Source of the DNA: Vagococcus entomophilus
GTDB taxonomy: Bacteria > Bacillota > Bacilli > Lactobacillales > Vagococcaceae
DNA: 64,000 nucleotides
Direction of reading: 5' to 3'
Assembly (NCBI RefSeq): GCF_003987595.1
Contig: NZ_NGJZ01000001.1
Span: 496,001-560,000, forward strand
Shown here: one piece after another, positions 37,008-46,999 of the stretch
Numbering within the stretch: the stretch's first letter is position 1
Layout of the letters: each line of letters starts with the position of its first letter
The notes under the pieces: generated by a model
What the model saw: the letters and a program-made list of their open reading frames with translations, nothing else
Told to the model about the DNA's origin: nothing
Databases searched by the model: none
Program-made: the position numbers and the translations under genes

Positions 37008-38450
37008 TTGAAAAATAAAAAAGTATCTTTTAATCAATATATCATCTCACTTATAGCAGTTGCTATCATAGCAATTATTGGGACTTATTTGGTTTTAGAC
37101 AAGCAAGTTCGAGCGATTCAAGCTGAAAATAAGGTGCAAGAAACAACGCTTACAAGTAATGACCTAAAAAAAATCGATACATTATATAGTCAAATCAAGG
37201 CCAATTATGTTGGGAAAGTCAGTAAAACTAAGCTGATCAATGGAGCTTTAAAAGGAATGACTTCGGCGCTAGATGACCCTTATACGGTTTATATGGATAG
37301 TACAGAGTCTGAAGACCTGAATAATACGATTTCTAGCAGTTTTGAAGGAATTGGGGCGACATTGAGCCTTCAAAATGAATTGCCGACTATTGCTCAAGCT
37401 CCAATTAAAGGTTCTCCTGCTGAAAAAGCCAATCTAAAAGCAGGAGACGTGATTATGAAAATCGATGGTCAGTCGACAAAAGGTCAGACTCTGACACAAG
37501 ATGTTTCTAAAATCAGAGGAAAAAAAGGCACATCTGTCACTTTAAATATTCAACGCGGAGATGAAAACTTTGATGTCAAAATCACGCGTGATACGATTCC
37601 AGTTGATACTGTTTATGCAAATATTGATGCGACGAATAAAGAAATTGGGAATATTAAAATTACAACTTTTTCAGAAAATACTTATACTGAGTTAAAAGCA
37701 GCAATTAAAAAGCTTCGAGAAGCAGGGGCAAAATCATTTGTGTTGGATGTGCGTCAAAATCCCGGAGGTCTGCTCGATCAAGTTGAAAAAATGGCAAGTA
37801 TGTTTTTAAAAGACGGTCAAACAATTGTTCAATTTGAAGATAAAAATGGGGCAAAAACAGTTGCTAAAGCCAGTTCTGAACTAGATGGTGGACAGAAAGT
37901 AACAGAGCCAGTAGTTGTTTTAGTTGATGATGGAAGTGCGAGTGCTGCAGAGATATTTGCGGCTGCGTTAAATCAATCTGCAGGTGACAAGCTAATTGGA
38001 AAGAAAACCTTTGGTAAAGGTACGGTGCAACAAGTTTTGAGCGAAACAGACAAGAGTGAACTCAAAATTACCATTATGAAATGGTTGACACCAAGTGGCG
38101 ATTGGATTCATAAAAAAGGTATTACCCCAACGATAGAAGCTGATTATCCAGATTATGCGTATTTAACTCCTATTGATAAAACGAAGACTTACAAACAAGG
38201 AGATAGTAATACTTCTGTAAAAAATATTAATGCAATGCTTAAAGCTTTAGGCTACTTACAAGTACAACCATCTGATGTCTATGATGAAAATACAAAAAAT
38301 GCGGTAGCAAAATTCCAAACAGACAATAGTTTTACAAGTAATGGGGAAACTACTAGTGAAACTGCAACAAAATTGGAACAAAATCTTGCCAAGTTGATTG
38401 GAGAAAACGACCAAGCCTATAAAGCAGCGCTGAAGGAATTAACTAAATAG
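37008..38450 (+). CDS. C-terminal processing peptidase, S41 family
   Basis: This 480-residue CtpA/CtpB-like serine protease has an N-terminal membrane helix (about 10-30), a PDZ domain (about 105-190; GSPAEKANLKAGDVIMKIDG), and the S41 catalytic domain. The Ser/Lys pair is visible as S312 (DGSASAAEI) and K337 (GKKTFGKGTVQ). A C-terminal peptidoglycan-binding domain (about 400-455; VKNINAMLKALGYL) follows. It is thus an extracellular, wall-directed protease; its targets are unknown. The TTG start has AGTGGA nearby, a weak site. The gene order ending in yozE-ctpA is followed by a very strong terminator. Confidence 0.93.
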   Translation: MKNKKVSFNQYIISLIAVAIIAIIGTYLVLDKQVRAIQAENKVQETTLTSNDLKKIDTLYSQIKANYVGKVSKTKLINGALKGMTSALDDPYTVYMDSTESEDLNNTISSSFEGIGATLSLQNELPTIAQAPIKGSPAEKANLKAGDVIMKIDGQSTKGQTLTQDVSKIRGKKGTSVTLNIQRGDENFDVKITRDTIPVDTVYANIDATNKEIGNIKITTFSENTYTELKAAIKKLREAGAKSFVLDVRQNPGGLLDQVEKMASMFLKDGQTIVQFEDKNGAKTVAKASSELDGGQKVTEPVVVLVDDGSASAAEIFAAALNQSAGDKLIGKKTFGKGTVQQVLSETDKSELKITIMKWLTPSGDWIHKKGITPTIEADYPDYAYLTPIDKTKTYKQGDSNTSVKNINAMLKALGYLQVQPSDVYDENTKNAVAKFQTDNSFTSNGETTSETATKLEQNLAKLIGENDQAYKAALKELTK

Positions 38451-38478
38451 AGAACTAAGTGGAATGTTTCGGCACATG

Positions 38479-38525
38479 AAGGTGTGAAACAAAAGTTTTT
38501 TAACTTTTGTTTCACACCTTTTTTT
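38479..38525 (+). terminator. Strong terminator after ctpA
   Basis: A perfect 19-bp stem (38479-38497 with 38502-38520; arm begins AAGGTGTGAAAC) has a TTTT loop and a T run. Confidence 0.93.
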
Positions 38526-38590
38526 GGATGAGGGATAGTAATTTCGCTCATTTTTTATTATGATAGAGAAAGAGTTTAGGGGGTGGGCGT

Positions 38591-39133
38591 TTGAGGGATA
38601 AAATGACACAAGTAATGAATGGACTGATCATGTGTGCCATCTCAATTGTACTTGTTTTTATCATAAGGGGTTTTTTATTTATCCCACTTTCCATTGACGG
38701 AATATCAATGGAGAAAAATTTAAAGCAAGGAGATCATGTAATTACAGAGAAGATGAGTGAGATTCATCGCTTTGATATCATTGTATTTCATCTAGATGAC
38801 GGGAAAACCTATGTCAAGCGTGTGATTGGACTTCCAGGCGAAGAAATTACTTACAAGAAAGACCAATTATATGTCAATGGAAAAAAAAGAATGGAGTCTT
38901 TTTTGACAGAAAATAAAAAAGAACATGCCCCTACTTCAAACTATACCAATGAATTTACAACAAGTACGTTGTTAAGTACAAAAAAAATCCCTAAAAATTG
39001 TTATTTTGTTCTAGGGGACAATCGGCGATTAAGTAAGGATAGTCGGTCTTTTGGTGTTGTTCATCAGAATCAAGTTTTCGGTAAGGTTGTGATGATTTAT
39101 TATCCATTTGATCGTATGCAAATAATAAAATAG
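38591..39133 (+). CDS. lepB: Signal peptidase I
   Basis: This type I signal peptidase removes Sec signal peptides outside the membrane. The 180-residue protein has one N-terminal membrane helix (about 8-30), the nucleophile in SIDGISMEKNL (S39) and the general base in YVKRVIGLPG (K76), then GDNRRLSKDSRSFG. This is the short Gram-positive form. Start TTG 38591 has AGGGGG 7 bases upstream; ATG 38603, with GAGGG 5 bases upstream, is an alternative. It is followed closely by rbgA and rnhB, as in Bacillus (sipS-type gene-rbgA-rnhB). Confidence 0.94.
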   Translation: MRDKMTQVMNGLIMCAISIVLVFIIRGFLFIPLSIDGISMEKNLKQGDHVITEKMSEIHRFDIIVFHLDDGKTYVKRVIGLPGEEITYKKDQLYVNGKKRMESFLTENKKEHAPTSNYTNEFTTSTLLSTKKIPKNCYFVLGDNRRLSKDSRSFGVVHQNQVFGKVVMIYYPFDRMQIIK

Positions 39134-39145
39134 GAGTTTAAAGTG

Positions 39146-40006
39146 ATGACAATACAATGGTTTCCAGGACATATGGCAAAAGCCAAGAGAGAAGTAACAG
39201 AAAAACTTAAATTTGTTGATATTGTGTTTGAACTGGTAGACGCTCGCCTACCCATTTCAAGTCGTAATCCAATGTTAGATCAAATTATTCAACAAAAGCC
39301 CAGAATTATTTTGCTAAATAAAGGGGATTTAGCAGATCCTAAAGAAACAGCTAGATGGCAGCATTATTTCCAAAAACAAGGATATGCTAGCTTAATTGTG
39401 AATGCACAGCAAGGAAAAGGAATCAAAAATATTGTACCCGAAGCTAAAAAAGTGTTAGCTGAAAAAATCGCACACCGATCCGCAAGAGGCTTGAAGCCTC
39501 AAGCGATTCGAGCAATGTGTATTGGAATACCTAATGTTGGCAAGTCGACGATTATGAACCGACTAGTCAAAAAAAATATTGCAAAGACAGGAAATCGTCC
39601 AGGTGTAACCAAAGGACAGCAGTGGTTAAAAGCAGGAGATGAGTTAGAACTGCTTGATACCCCTGGAATCCTTTGGCCGAAGTTTGAAGATGCAGAAATC
39701 GGACGAAAATTAGCACTGACTGGTGCAATCAAAGATAATTTACTGCATATGGATGATTTGGCCATTTATGGTTTAAGCTTTTGGCAATCCTTTTATCCGC
39801 AAAACTTAACAGAACGGTATGCTTTATCTGAACAAGAGCTGGATTTACCAGAGGCAGAATTATTGATGAAAATCACCGAAAAAAGAGGACTGAGAGAGGA
39901 CTATGAAAGAGGGAGTGAACTCATCATTCAAGAGATTCGGAGTGGAAAATTAGGTAGATTTACATTGGATCGTTACCAAGAAATGAGTGTTCAAAGTGAA
40001 AAGTAA
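39146..40006 (+). CDS. rbgA: Ribosome biogenesis GTPase RbgA (YlqF)
   Basis: RbgA is an essential GTPase that assists late assembly of the 50S subunit. Its GTPase motifs are circularly permuted: the G4 motif NKGD near residue 57 comes before the P-loop GIPNVGKST (near 127-135) and the G3 motif DTPG. A C-terminal RNA-binding domain follows. The N-terminus IQWFPGHMAKAKRE is diagnostic. A GTG at 39143 is also possible; AGGAG fits ATG 39146 best. It overlaps rnhB by about 20 bases. Confidence 0.96.
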   Translation: MTIQWFPGHMAKAKREVTEKLKFVDIVFELVDARLPISSRNPMLDQIIQQKPRIILLNKGDLADPKETARWQHYFQKQGYASLIVNAQQGKGIKNIVPEAKKVLAEKIAHRSARGLKPQAIRAMCIGIPNVGKSTIMNRLVKKNIAKTGNRPGVTKGQQWLKAGDELELLDTPGILWPKFEDAEIGRKLALTGAIKDNLLHMDDLAIYGLSFWQSFYPQNLTERYALSEQELDLPEAELLMKITEKRGLREDYERGSELIIQEIRSGKLGRFTLDRYQEMSVQSEK

Positions 40007-40766
40007 TCAGACGATTAAAGAAATAAAAGCACAATTATTACAAGAAACAGATCAAACCTCCGCATTCATCAAGGAAATAGAAAAAGATACAAGATCTGGT
40101 GTTCAAAATGCCATCAGGCAATGGCGTAAAAAACTAGATAAACAGGCAAAGCTTAAAACTCACTTTATGGAAATGCAGCAGTTTGAACTCCAAGCACGTA
40201 ATCAAGGTTACAAATTCATTGCTGGGATTGATGAAGTGGGACGTGGTCCATTAGCAGGTCCTGTTGTAGCAGCTGCAGTTATTTTACCAGAATGCTTCAA
40301 TCTTGTGGAAGTAAATGACTCCAAACAGCTAAGTGCTAGTAAAAGAGAAGAGCTTTTTACGCAAATAAAAGCACAAGCCTTAGCCATTGGAATTGGTGTG
40401 GTGGATGAAAAAGTAATTGATAAAATCAATATTTACGAAGCAACCAAATATGCGATGATGCAGGCAATTGAAAAGCTAGAACAAGCACCAGATTGTTTAC
40501 TGATTGACGCCATGACTCTTCCTTGTGCTTTACCCCAAGAAAAGATTATCAAAGGAGATGCCAAAAGCATTTCGATTGCATGTGCAAGTATTATTGCAAA
40601 AGTCACGCGAGATAAGATGATGGTTGACTACGATCATTTATATCCTGGCTACTGTTTTGCTAAAAATGCTGGATATGGAACGAAAGAGCATTTAGCTGGA
40701 ATAGAAAAACAAGGCATTTGTCCGATACATCGGCAGTCATTTGCTCCAATAAAAAACCTAATTTAA
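39987..40766 (+). CDS. rnhB: Ribonuclease HII
   Basis: RNase HII cuts RNA in RNA-DNA hybrids and single ribonucleotides in DNA. The 259-residue protein has the catalytic motif GIDEVGRGPLAGPVVAAAV (near 74-92), NDSKQLS, and LIDAMTL with a third acidic residue, plus a Firmicute-type N-terminal extension of about 70 residues. The start codon is GTG at 39987 or 39996, with only weak ribosome sites, so translation is probably coupled to rbgA, which it overlaps. Confidence 0.95.
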   Translation: MFKVKSNQTIKEIKAQLLQETDQTSAFIKEIEKDTRSGVQNAIRQWRKKLDKQAKLKTHFMEMQQFELQARNQGYKFIAGIDEVGRGPLAGPVVAAAVILPECFNLVEVNDSKQLSASKREELFTQIKAQALAIGIGVVDEKVIDKINIYEATKYAMMQAIEKLEQAPDCLLIDAMTLPCALPQEKIIKGDAKSISIACASIIAKVTRDKMMVDYDHLYPGYCFAKNAGYGTKEHLAGIEKQGICPIHRQSFAPIKNLI

Positions 40767-40822
40767 TGAAAGATGCCTTTTTTTGCAAATATATAGATAT
40801 AAATGCGAAAGAAGGTTTTTTT

Positions 40823-41692
40823 ATGTTGCCAGAGCGAAGATACTTTTTATTTTTAATGAAACAAATCCCAAGTCTAAGCAATGTACAATTATTAAAGATG
40901 CTTCAATATTTGGAAAACTATCATTGCAAACAGGTTTCTTTTTTAGAATTATGTGATGCGCTACAATTACGGACAAAAATGAAAGAGGTCCTTATTACCT
41001 CGTATGAGAAGATACTTAAAAATGAAAAGAAATGGCAGTTGAATTATCAAAATGAAAAGTTTATTACTTTATTAGACGAAGCATACCCTAGTTGCTTGGC
41101 TGAAATTTACAATCCACCTGTCTTACTTTTTTACAGAGGAGATATTCAGTTACTGTCTAAGTCATCGCTAGCACTCATCGGATCAAGGGCGGCAACAAGC
41201 TCAGGTAGAAAGGTAATAGAGCGCTTAGTACCGGGACTGGTCCGTGCGGGTATCCCAATTGTAAGTGGACTTGCCAGAGGGATTGATACTTACGCCCATC
41301 AAATGACCATTAGACAAAAAGGGAGCACGATTGCAGTGATTGGTTCTGGATTAGAGCGAACCTACCCAAAAGAAAACTTTCGACTTCAGCAATTTATTGC
41401 AAAAAATCATTTATTAGTGACCGAGTACCCAGATGATACGCCCCCTTTTTCTTACCATTTTCCAATGAGAAACCGAATTATTGCAGGGATTACGCAAGGT
41501 ACTTGCGTTGTGGAGGCAAGAAGAAGGAGTGGGACCTTGATTACCGCACAGTATGCACTCGAAGCTGGACGTAGTGTTTTTTGTGTACCTGGTGATAGTA
41601 CAAAACCAACCACAGAGGGGTGTCACGAATTAATTCAGCAAGGGGCGAAATGTATCTGGAAATCCGAACATATAATAGAAGAATTTTTATAA
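40823..41692 (+). CDS. dprA: DNA-processing protein DprA (Smf)
   Basis: DprA loads RecA on incoming single-stranded DNA in transformation. The 289-residue protein has the Rossmann-like core with LIGSRAATSSGRK, SGLARGIDTYAHQMTI, TIAVIGSGLERTYPKEN and FPMRNRIIAGITQGTCVVEA, which are hallmarks of the family. The start at 40823 has GAAGG 7 bases upstream; the frame runs further back to 40718 but overlaps rnhB. It precedes topA as in Bacillus. Presence of an intact dprA suggests, but does not show, natural competence. Confidence 0.94.
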   Translation: MLPERRYFLFLMKQIPSLSNVQLLKMLQYLENYHCKQVSFLELCDALQLRTKMKEVLITSYEKILKNEKKWQLNYQNEKFITLLDEAYPSCLAEIYNPPVLLFYRGDIQLLSKSSLALIGSRAATSSGRKVIERLVPGLVRAGIPIVSGLARGIDTYAHQMTIRQKGSTIAVIGSGLERTYPKENFRLQQFIAKNHLLVTEYPDDTPPFSYHFPMRNRIIAGITQGTCVVEARRRSGTLITAQYALEAGRSVFCVPGDSTKPTTEGCHELIQQGAKCIWKSEHIIEEFL

Positions 41693-41707
41693 ATAAATAA
41701 AGATTCC

Positions 41708-41737
41708 TTGACAAACCGCTCATAAATAGCATAATAT
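41708..41737 (+). promoter_or_regulatory. topA promoter
   Basis: A perfect TTGACA and TAATAT are separated by 18 bases, ending 75 bases before the topA start. It is the best -35 match in the window. Confidence 0.8.
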
Positions 41738-41812
41738 TGAAACCGATTCATTATGACTAATTAGAATGAAGCAGTTTGACAAAGAATAAATAAAAAAGGA
41801 GGCGCATGCGAC

Positions 41813-43891
41813 ATGGCATATAAATATTTAGTTATCGTAGAATCACCAGCTAAGGCTAAAACAATTGAAAAGTACTTAGGACGTAACTATAAAGTTGTCG
41901 CGAGTGTCGGACACATCCGAGATTTACCAAAGAGTAAGATGGGTGTCGATATTGAAAATCATTATGAGCCTCACTACATTTCCATTCGTGGGAAAGGTGA
42001 CATCATTAAACAATTAAAATCACAAGCAAAAAAAGCGCAAAAAGTCTATCTCGCAGCCGATCCAGATAGAGAGGGTGAAGCCATAGCTTGGCATTTGGCT
42101 CACCTTCTAGGACTAGATTTGAAAGATAAAAACCGGGTTGTCTTTAATGAAATTACCAAAGACGCGGTGAAAGCAGCGTTCAAAGAACCAAGAACCATTA
42201 AACTTGATTTAGTGGACGCGCAACAGGCTCGCCGTGTACTTGATCGTTTAGTAGGATATTCGATTAGCCCAATTCTGTGGCGTAAAGTAAAAAAAGGTCT
42301 CAGCGCCGGTCGCGTGCAGTCGATTGCCTTAAAATTAATTCTTGATCGTGAGAAAGAAATTCGTGAGTTTAAGCCTGAGGAGTATTGGAGCATTGCTGCT
42401 AATTTTCAAAAAGGCCGGAAAAAATTTAAAGCCAATTTTTACGGATTAAACGGGAAAAAGAAAAAATTAAAAACAGACAAAGATGTTAAAGAAGTTACTC
42501 AAAAGCTTACTTCAAAAGAATATAAGATTCAAAACGTAGAAAAGAAAGAGCGCAAAAGAAATCCAGCACTCCCGTTTACAACGAGTAGTATGCAACAAGA
42601 GGCGGCACGCAAGATTAATTTCCGTACACGGAAAACGATGATGGTTGCACAGCAACTATACGAAGGAATCTCGCTTGGTAAAGAAGGAACAGTCGGTTTA
42701 ATTACCTATATGCGTACGGATTCTACAAGAATTTCAGAACTTGCAAAAGGCGAAGCTGCTAGTTACATAGAAGACAAATTTGGTAAAGAATTTTCTTCTC
42801 ATGGTGGGAAAAAAAGTAAGCAAGCAAAAGGTGCTCAAGATGCCCATGAAGCAATTAGGCCTTCAAGTGTCATGCGTACACCAGATGAAATAAAAAAATA
42901 TTTGGATAAAGACCAATTCAAATTATATAACTTAATTTGGTCAAGATTTGTTGCTAGCCAAATGACGCCAGCAGTACTGGATACAATGAAAGTCACACTA
43001 GAGCAAAACGATGTCACGTTTATTGCCAATGGGTCAAAAATCAAATTTCAAGGTTTCATGAAGGTATATGTTGAGGGGAAAGATGATGGTAAGGAAGAAA
43101 AAGAGAATGTCTTACCAGATTTAGAGATAGGCGAAATTGTAAAAGCCGTTGATTTGGAACCAAAACAACATTTCACACAACCACCAGCACGTTTTAGTGA
43201 GCCAACGTTGATTCGTACACTAGAGGAAAATGGTGTGGGACGTCCTTCCACCTATGCACCAACGCTTGAAACGATTCAAAGACGTTACTACGTGAAATTA
43301 GCCAATAAGCGTTTTGAACCAACTGAATTAGGTGAAATCGTCAATACGATTATTTGTGACTTCTTTCCACAAATTGTTGATATTAACTTTACTGCAAGTA
43401 TGGAGCACGATCTTGATGCGGTGGAAGAAGGAAAAGAAGAATGGGTAGAAGTTGTGGACCGTTTTTATAAACCTTTTGCAGTCGAATTGGAGAAAGCAGA
43501 AGAAAATATCGAAAAAATTCAAATTAAAGATGAACCAGCAGGGTTTGATTGTGAGCTATGTGGGCACCCAATGGTCATTAAACTTGGAAAGTATGGAAAA
43601 TTCTACGCATGTAGCAACTTTCCAGAGTGCCGAAATACACAAGCAATTGTCAAAGAAATCGGTGTTGCTTGTCCAGAGTGTCAAAAAGGACAGGTTATCG
43701 AGAGAAAATCGAAGAAAAATCGTATTTTTTATGGGTGTAATCGTTACCCAGAATGTGAATTTACTTCTTGGGACAAGCCAATCGGTCGAGATTGTCCTAA
43801 ATGTTCGCATTATCTAGTTGAGAAAAAAGTTAAAGGTGGCAAACAAGTCTTATGTAGTCACTGTGACTATCAAGAAGATATTCAAAAATAA
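41813..43891 (+). CDS. topA: DNA topoisomerase I
   Basis: TopA relaxes negative supercoils. The 692-residue type IA enzyme has the TOPRIM domain ([30 protein letters not shown]), the active-site Tyr in [14 protein letters not shown] (near residue 305), and three C-terminal four-cysteine zinc fingers (from about 583: [24 protein letters not shown]). GGAGG lies upstream of the ATG. It lies between dprA and trmFO, the order seen in Bacillus. Confidence 0.98.
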   Translation: MAYKYLVIVESPAKAKTIEKYLGRNYKVVASVGHIRDLPKSKMGVDIENHYEPHYISIRGKGDIIKQLKSQAKKAQKVYLAADPDREGEAIAWHLAHLLGLDLKDKNRVVFNEITKDAVKAAFKEPRTIKLDLVDAQQARRVLDRLVGYSISPILWRKVKKGLSAGRVQSIALKLILDREKEIREFKPEEYWSIAANFQKGRKKFKANFYGLNGKKKKLKTDKDVKEVTQKLTSKEYKIQNVEKKERKRNPALPFTTSSMQQEAARKINFRTRKTMMVAQQLYEGISLGKEGTVGLITYMRTDSTRISELAKGEAASYIEDKFGKEFSSHGGKKSKQAKGAQDAHEAIRPSSVMRTPDEIKKYLDKDQFKLYNLIWSRFVASQMTPAVLDTMKVTLEQNDVTFIANGSKIKFQGFMKVYVEGKDDGKEEKENVLPDLEIGEIVKAVDLEPKQHFTQPPARFSEPTLIRTLEENGVGRPSTYAPTLETIQRRYYVKLANKRFEPTELGEIVNTIICDFFPQIVDINFTASMEHDLDAVEEGKEEWVEVVDRFYKPFAVELEKAEENIEKIQIKDEPAGFDCELCGHPMVIKLGKYGKFYACSNFPECRNTQAIVKEIGVACPECQKGQVIERKSKKNRIFYGCNRYPECEFTSWDKPIGRDCPKCSHYLVEKKVKGGKQVLCSHCDYQEDIQK

Positions 43892-43946
43892 AAAAAGGCG
43901 GTAGTTGAAGATTTGTGACTGTCGCTTTTTAAAAGGAGAACTGAGT

Positions 43947-45263
43947 ATGACAGAAAAATTTGTTAATGTAATCGGGGCAGGACTTGCTGGGAGTGAAGCA
44001 GCATGGCAAATTGCCGAGTCTGGTGTAAAAGTTCGACTTTTTGAGATGAGAAAAGTAAAAAAAACACCTGCGCACCACACCGATCAATTCGCCGAGTTGG
44101 TTTGTTCCAATTCACTGAGAGCGAATAACATCACCAATGCAGTTGGTTTGCTGAAAGAAGAGATGCGAGCCTATCATTCTCTTGTTATCAAGGCAGCTGA
44201 CAAAACAGCGGTTCCTGCTGGTGGCGCACTTGCAGTAGACCGTGATTTGTTTTCACAAACAATTACAGATACTCTGCGCAATCATCCTAATGTTACAGTT
44301 ATTGATGAGGAAGTAGAAGAAATTCCAGAAGGCGTTACCGTTGTTGCATCAGGTCCACTGACATCGGATGCACTCGCTCATTCGATTCATCAATATATGG
44401 ACTCAGATGGCCTCTATTTTTACGATGCAGCAGCACCAATTATTGAAAAAAGTTCAATTGATATGGATAAGGTTTACTTAAAATCTCGCTATGACAAGGG
44501 AGAAGCTGCTTATTTAAATTGTCCGATGTCAGAAGAAGAGTTCCAAAGTTTTTATGAGGCTTTGATTTCTGCTGAGGTCGCTCCGTTAAATTCTTTTGAA
44601 AAAGAAAAATATTTTGAAGGCTGTATGCCAATTGAAGTAATGGCTAGTCGGGGAATTAAAACGATGCTTTTTGGTCCATTGAAACCAGTTGGGCTTGAAG
44701 ATCCCAAAACGGGTAAAAGACCTTACGCAGTTGTACAGCTAAGACAAGATAACGCAGCCGCTTCTTTATATAATTTGGTTGGTTTTCAAACGCATTTAAA
44801 ATGGGGCGAGCAAAAGAGAGTATTTCAGATGATTCCAGGTTTGGAAAATGCAGAAATTGTCCGATATGGTGTGATGCACCGCAATACTTTTATGAACTCA
44901 CCCAAAGTATTAAAAGCAACGTATCAGCTAAAAGCAAATGAAGAGTTATTTTTTGCTGGTCAAATGACTGGGGTAGAAGGATATGTGGAGAGTGCTGCAA
45001 GCGGTATGGTAGCTGGCATAAATGCTGCTCGTTTTGTAAAAGGAGAGCCACTCATCGAATTTCCCAATGAAACAGCAGTTGGTAGTATGGCGTACTATAT
45101 TACTCATACAGAAGGCAAACATTTTCAACCTATGAACGCAAATTTCGGAATTTTCCCAGAACTACCTGAAAGAATTAGAGATAAAAAATTGCGTTATGAA
45201 GCGATTGCGAGTCGTGCGTTACAAGCGACTGAGAAAGTAAAAAAACAATTGACTGAGCAGTAG
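43947..45263 (+). CDS. trmFO: tRNA (uracil-54) methyltransferase TrmFO
   Basis: TrmFO makes ribothymidine at position 54 of tRNA using methylene-tetrahydrofolate and FAD. The FAD-binding [12 protein letters not shown] is at the N-terminus, followed by [11 protein letters not shown] and near the end [20 protein letters not shown]. The 438-residue length is standard. The start at 43947 has AAGGAG 9 bases upstream; an in-frame ATG at 43905 lies inside the short topA-trmFO gap and lacks one. The following xerC-hslV-hslU-codY order is conserved in Firmicutes, but a terminator and promoter separate them here. Confidence 0.96.
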   Translation: MTEKFVNVIGAGLAGSEAAWQIAESGVKVRLFEMRKVKKTPAHHTDQFAELVCSNSLRANNITNAVGLLKEEMRAYHSLVIKAADKTAVPAGGALAVDRDLFSQTITDTLRNHPNVTVIDEEVEEIPEGVTVVASGPLTSDALAHSIHQYMDSDGLYFYDAAAPIIEKSSIDMDKVYLKSRYDKGEAAYLNCPMSEEEFQSFYEALISAEVAPLNSFEKEKYFEGCMPIEVMASRGIKTMLFGPLKPVGLEDPKTGKRPYAVVQLRQDNAAASLYNLVGFQTHLKWGEQKRVFQMIPGLENAEIVRYGVMHRNTFMNSPKVLKATYQLKANEELFFAGQMTGVEGYVESAASGMVAGINAARFVKGEPLIEFPNETAVGSMAYYITHTEGKHFQPMNANFGIFPELPERIRDKKLRYEAIASRALQATEKVKKQLTEQ

Positions 45264-45326
45264 AAGACTAGAAGAGCATGGTTTAATAAATCAGTTTGAT
45301 TTTATTTAGTAAAATGAGATTTCAAT

Positions 45327-45370
45327 AAAAACAAAAGAGAAAAGTATAAGCTTTTTTCTTTTTTGTTTTA
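45327..45370 (+). terminator. Possible terminator after trmFO
   Basis: An A-rich arm (AAAACAAAAGAGAAAAG) faces CTTTTTTCTTTTTTGTTTT, giving an imperfect AT-rich hairpin ending in T. Confidence 0.5.
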
Positions 45371-45448
45371 TAATTAATTAGAAGTGACTGTGAATATGAA
45401 GAAATTGTGACAATAGTGGAAAATATTAATTAAATTCTGACAATTTAT

Positions 45449-45477
45449 TTGTATAAAAAAATGGGATATGGTAAAGT
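45449..45477 (+). promoter_or_regulatory. Probable promoter of xerC-hslVU-codY
   Basis: TTGTAT and TAAAGT are separated by 17 bases, 29 bases before xerC. Just upstream, 45431-45445 matches the CodY box AATTTTCWGAAAATT at 11 of 15 positions, which is too weak to be sure. Confidence 0.45.
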
Positions 45478-45505
45478 AAGCTAGTATTAAAAAGGAGCGA
45501 GTGAG

Positions 45506-46408
45506 ATGGAGCAAAAGCCAGAAGAATTGGGACTTTTCTTACGTTATTTAACTAATGAAAGACAATATTCTGATAAAACGATTCAAGCTTATCAAGAGGA
45601 CGTTTTTAACTTTTTGAAATTTTTGCACCGTTCTGGTGATGATAACTTTTTGGCTGTTACACATCAAGATGTGAGGATTTACATGAGTTCTCTTTATGAT
45701 AAATCTTATAGTCGAAATTCTTTAAGTCGCAAAATTTCGAGTTTACGCGCCTTCTACCAATTTTTAGTACAAGAAAATTTTATTCAAGAAAATCCTTTTT
45801 CTTATGTTCAAATGAGAAAAAAACAATTAAGGCTGCCACATTTTTTTTACGAAAAAGAAATGGAGGCGCTTTTTGAGGCAGTAAAAGAGGAGACTCTTTT
45901 GGATAATCGAAATGAAGCACTTTTAGAAGTTCTTTATGGAACAGGAATCCGCGTTAGTGAGTGTGCAGGGCTGACTTTGCAAGATATTGATTTTAAGGCA
46001 AGTGTGATGTTGATTCACGGAAAAGGGAATAAAGAACGTTATGTACCATTTGGCTCATTTGCAGCAGATGCCTTACAAAATTACTGCGCTCAATCAAGGA
46101 AAAAATTGATGGATACTTATAAAAAACAGCACGAATATGTTTTTGTTAATCATCACGGTGAACCAATTACCGCAACAGGAATTGAATATATCTTAAATAA
46201 AATTATTGAAAAAAGTAGTTTAAGTGCCAATATTCATCCACACATGTTGCGCCATACCTTTGCAACGCATTTGTTAAATAATGGAGCAGACATGAGGACA
46301 GTGCAAGAACTACTAGGACATGTAAGTTTGTCTTCCACTCAAATCTACGCCCATGTAACAAAAGAAAGCTTACAAAAAAATTATCGAACGTTTCACCCAC
46401 GAGCATAA
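45506..46408 (+). CDS. xerC: Site-specific tyrosine recombinase XerC
   Basis: XerC is the partner of XerD in chromosome dimer resolution (called CodV in Bacillus). The 300-residue protein has the N-terminal core-binding domain ([19 protein letters not shown]) and a complete catalytic set: R149 (GTGIRVSE), K173, H246 and R249 ([12 protein letters not shown]), H272 ([10 protein letters not shown]) and Y281. AAGGAG precedes the ATG. Linkage to hslV, hslU and codY identifies it as XerC rather than XerD. Confidence 0.95.
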   Translation: MEQKPEELGLFLRYLTNERQYSDKTIQAYQEDVFNFLKFLHRSGDDNFLAVTHQDVRIYMSSLYDKSYSRNSLSRKISSLRAFYQFLVQENFIQENPFSYVQMRKKQLRLPHFFYEKEMEALFEAVKEETLLDNRNEALLEVLYGTGIRVSECAGLTLQDIDFKASVMLIHGKGNKERYVPFGSFAADALQNYCAQSRKKLMDTYKKQHEYVFVNHHGEPITATGIEYILNKIIEKSSLSANIHPHMLRHTFATHLLNNGADMRTVQELLGHVSLSSTQIYAHVTKESLQKNYRTFHPRA

Positions 46409-46436
46409 TATCAAAGAATTTTAGGAGGAAATAAAA

Positions 46437-46985
46437 TTGAGTATTACAACATTTCATTCAACAACTATCTGTGCAGTAGAACAAAACGGAAAATTTGCAA
46501 TGGCTGGAGACGGTCAAGTGACAATGGGCGAGACGGTTATTATGAAAGGAACTGCAAGAAAAGTACGTAGAATTTATAATGATGAAGTAGTAGTAGGGTT
46601 TGCTGGAAGCGTAGCAGATGCCTTTAATCTAGAAGAAAAGTTTGAAGGAAAATTGAACCAATACAAAGGGAATTTGATGCGTGCAGCTGTAGAACTCGCT
46701 ATGGAATGGCGCACGGATAAAGCCATGCAAAAATTAGAAGCGATGTTAATTGTTATGAACGACAAAGAAATGCTAGTTGTGTCTGGAACAGGTGAAGTGA
46801 TTGCCCCAGATGATGGAATTTTATCCATAGGTTCTGGTGGGAACTATGCGCTTGCTGCAGCCCGTGCAATGAAACAGCATGGAGATAAAAGTTTGACTGC
46901 AGGAGAAATTGCGAAAGCTGCTTTGAACGTAGCGGCAGATATCTGTGTCTATACAAATCATAATATTATCGTAGAAGAATTATAG
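46437..46985 (+). CDS. hslV: ATP-dependent protease subunit HslV (ClpQ)
   Basis: HslV is the proteolytic core that works with the HslU unfoldase. The 182-residue protein has [24 protein letters not shown] at its N-terminus, the proteasome-like fold, and [15 protein letters not shown]. The TTG start has AGGAGG about 10 bases upstream and gives [11 protein letters not shown]. This adds several residues before the usual TTI, so the mature N-terminal residue could be Ser2, as in Bacillus ClpQ, rather than the usual Thr. hslU follows after 14 bases. Confidence 0.94.
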   Translation: MSITTFHSTTICAVEQNGKFAMAGDGQVTMGETVIMKGTARKVRRIYNDEVVVGFAGSVADAFNLEEKFEGKLNQYKGNLMRAAVELAMEWRTDKAMQKLEAMLIVMNDKEMLVVSGTGEVIAPDDGILSIGSGGNYALAAARAMKQHGDKSLTAGEIAKAALNVAADICVYTNHNIIVEEL

Positions 46986-46999
46986 TAGGAGTGAAAAAA

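Noticed and set aside
43452-43817. A 121-codon frame in another + frame inside topA
   Set aside because: topA is intact and full length here; the frame has no ribosome site and mirrors the zinc-finger region.
43889-43931. Possible terminator between topA and trmFO
   Set aside because: The stem has a bulge and two mismatches, and the T run is short. It may be partial at best.
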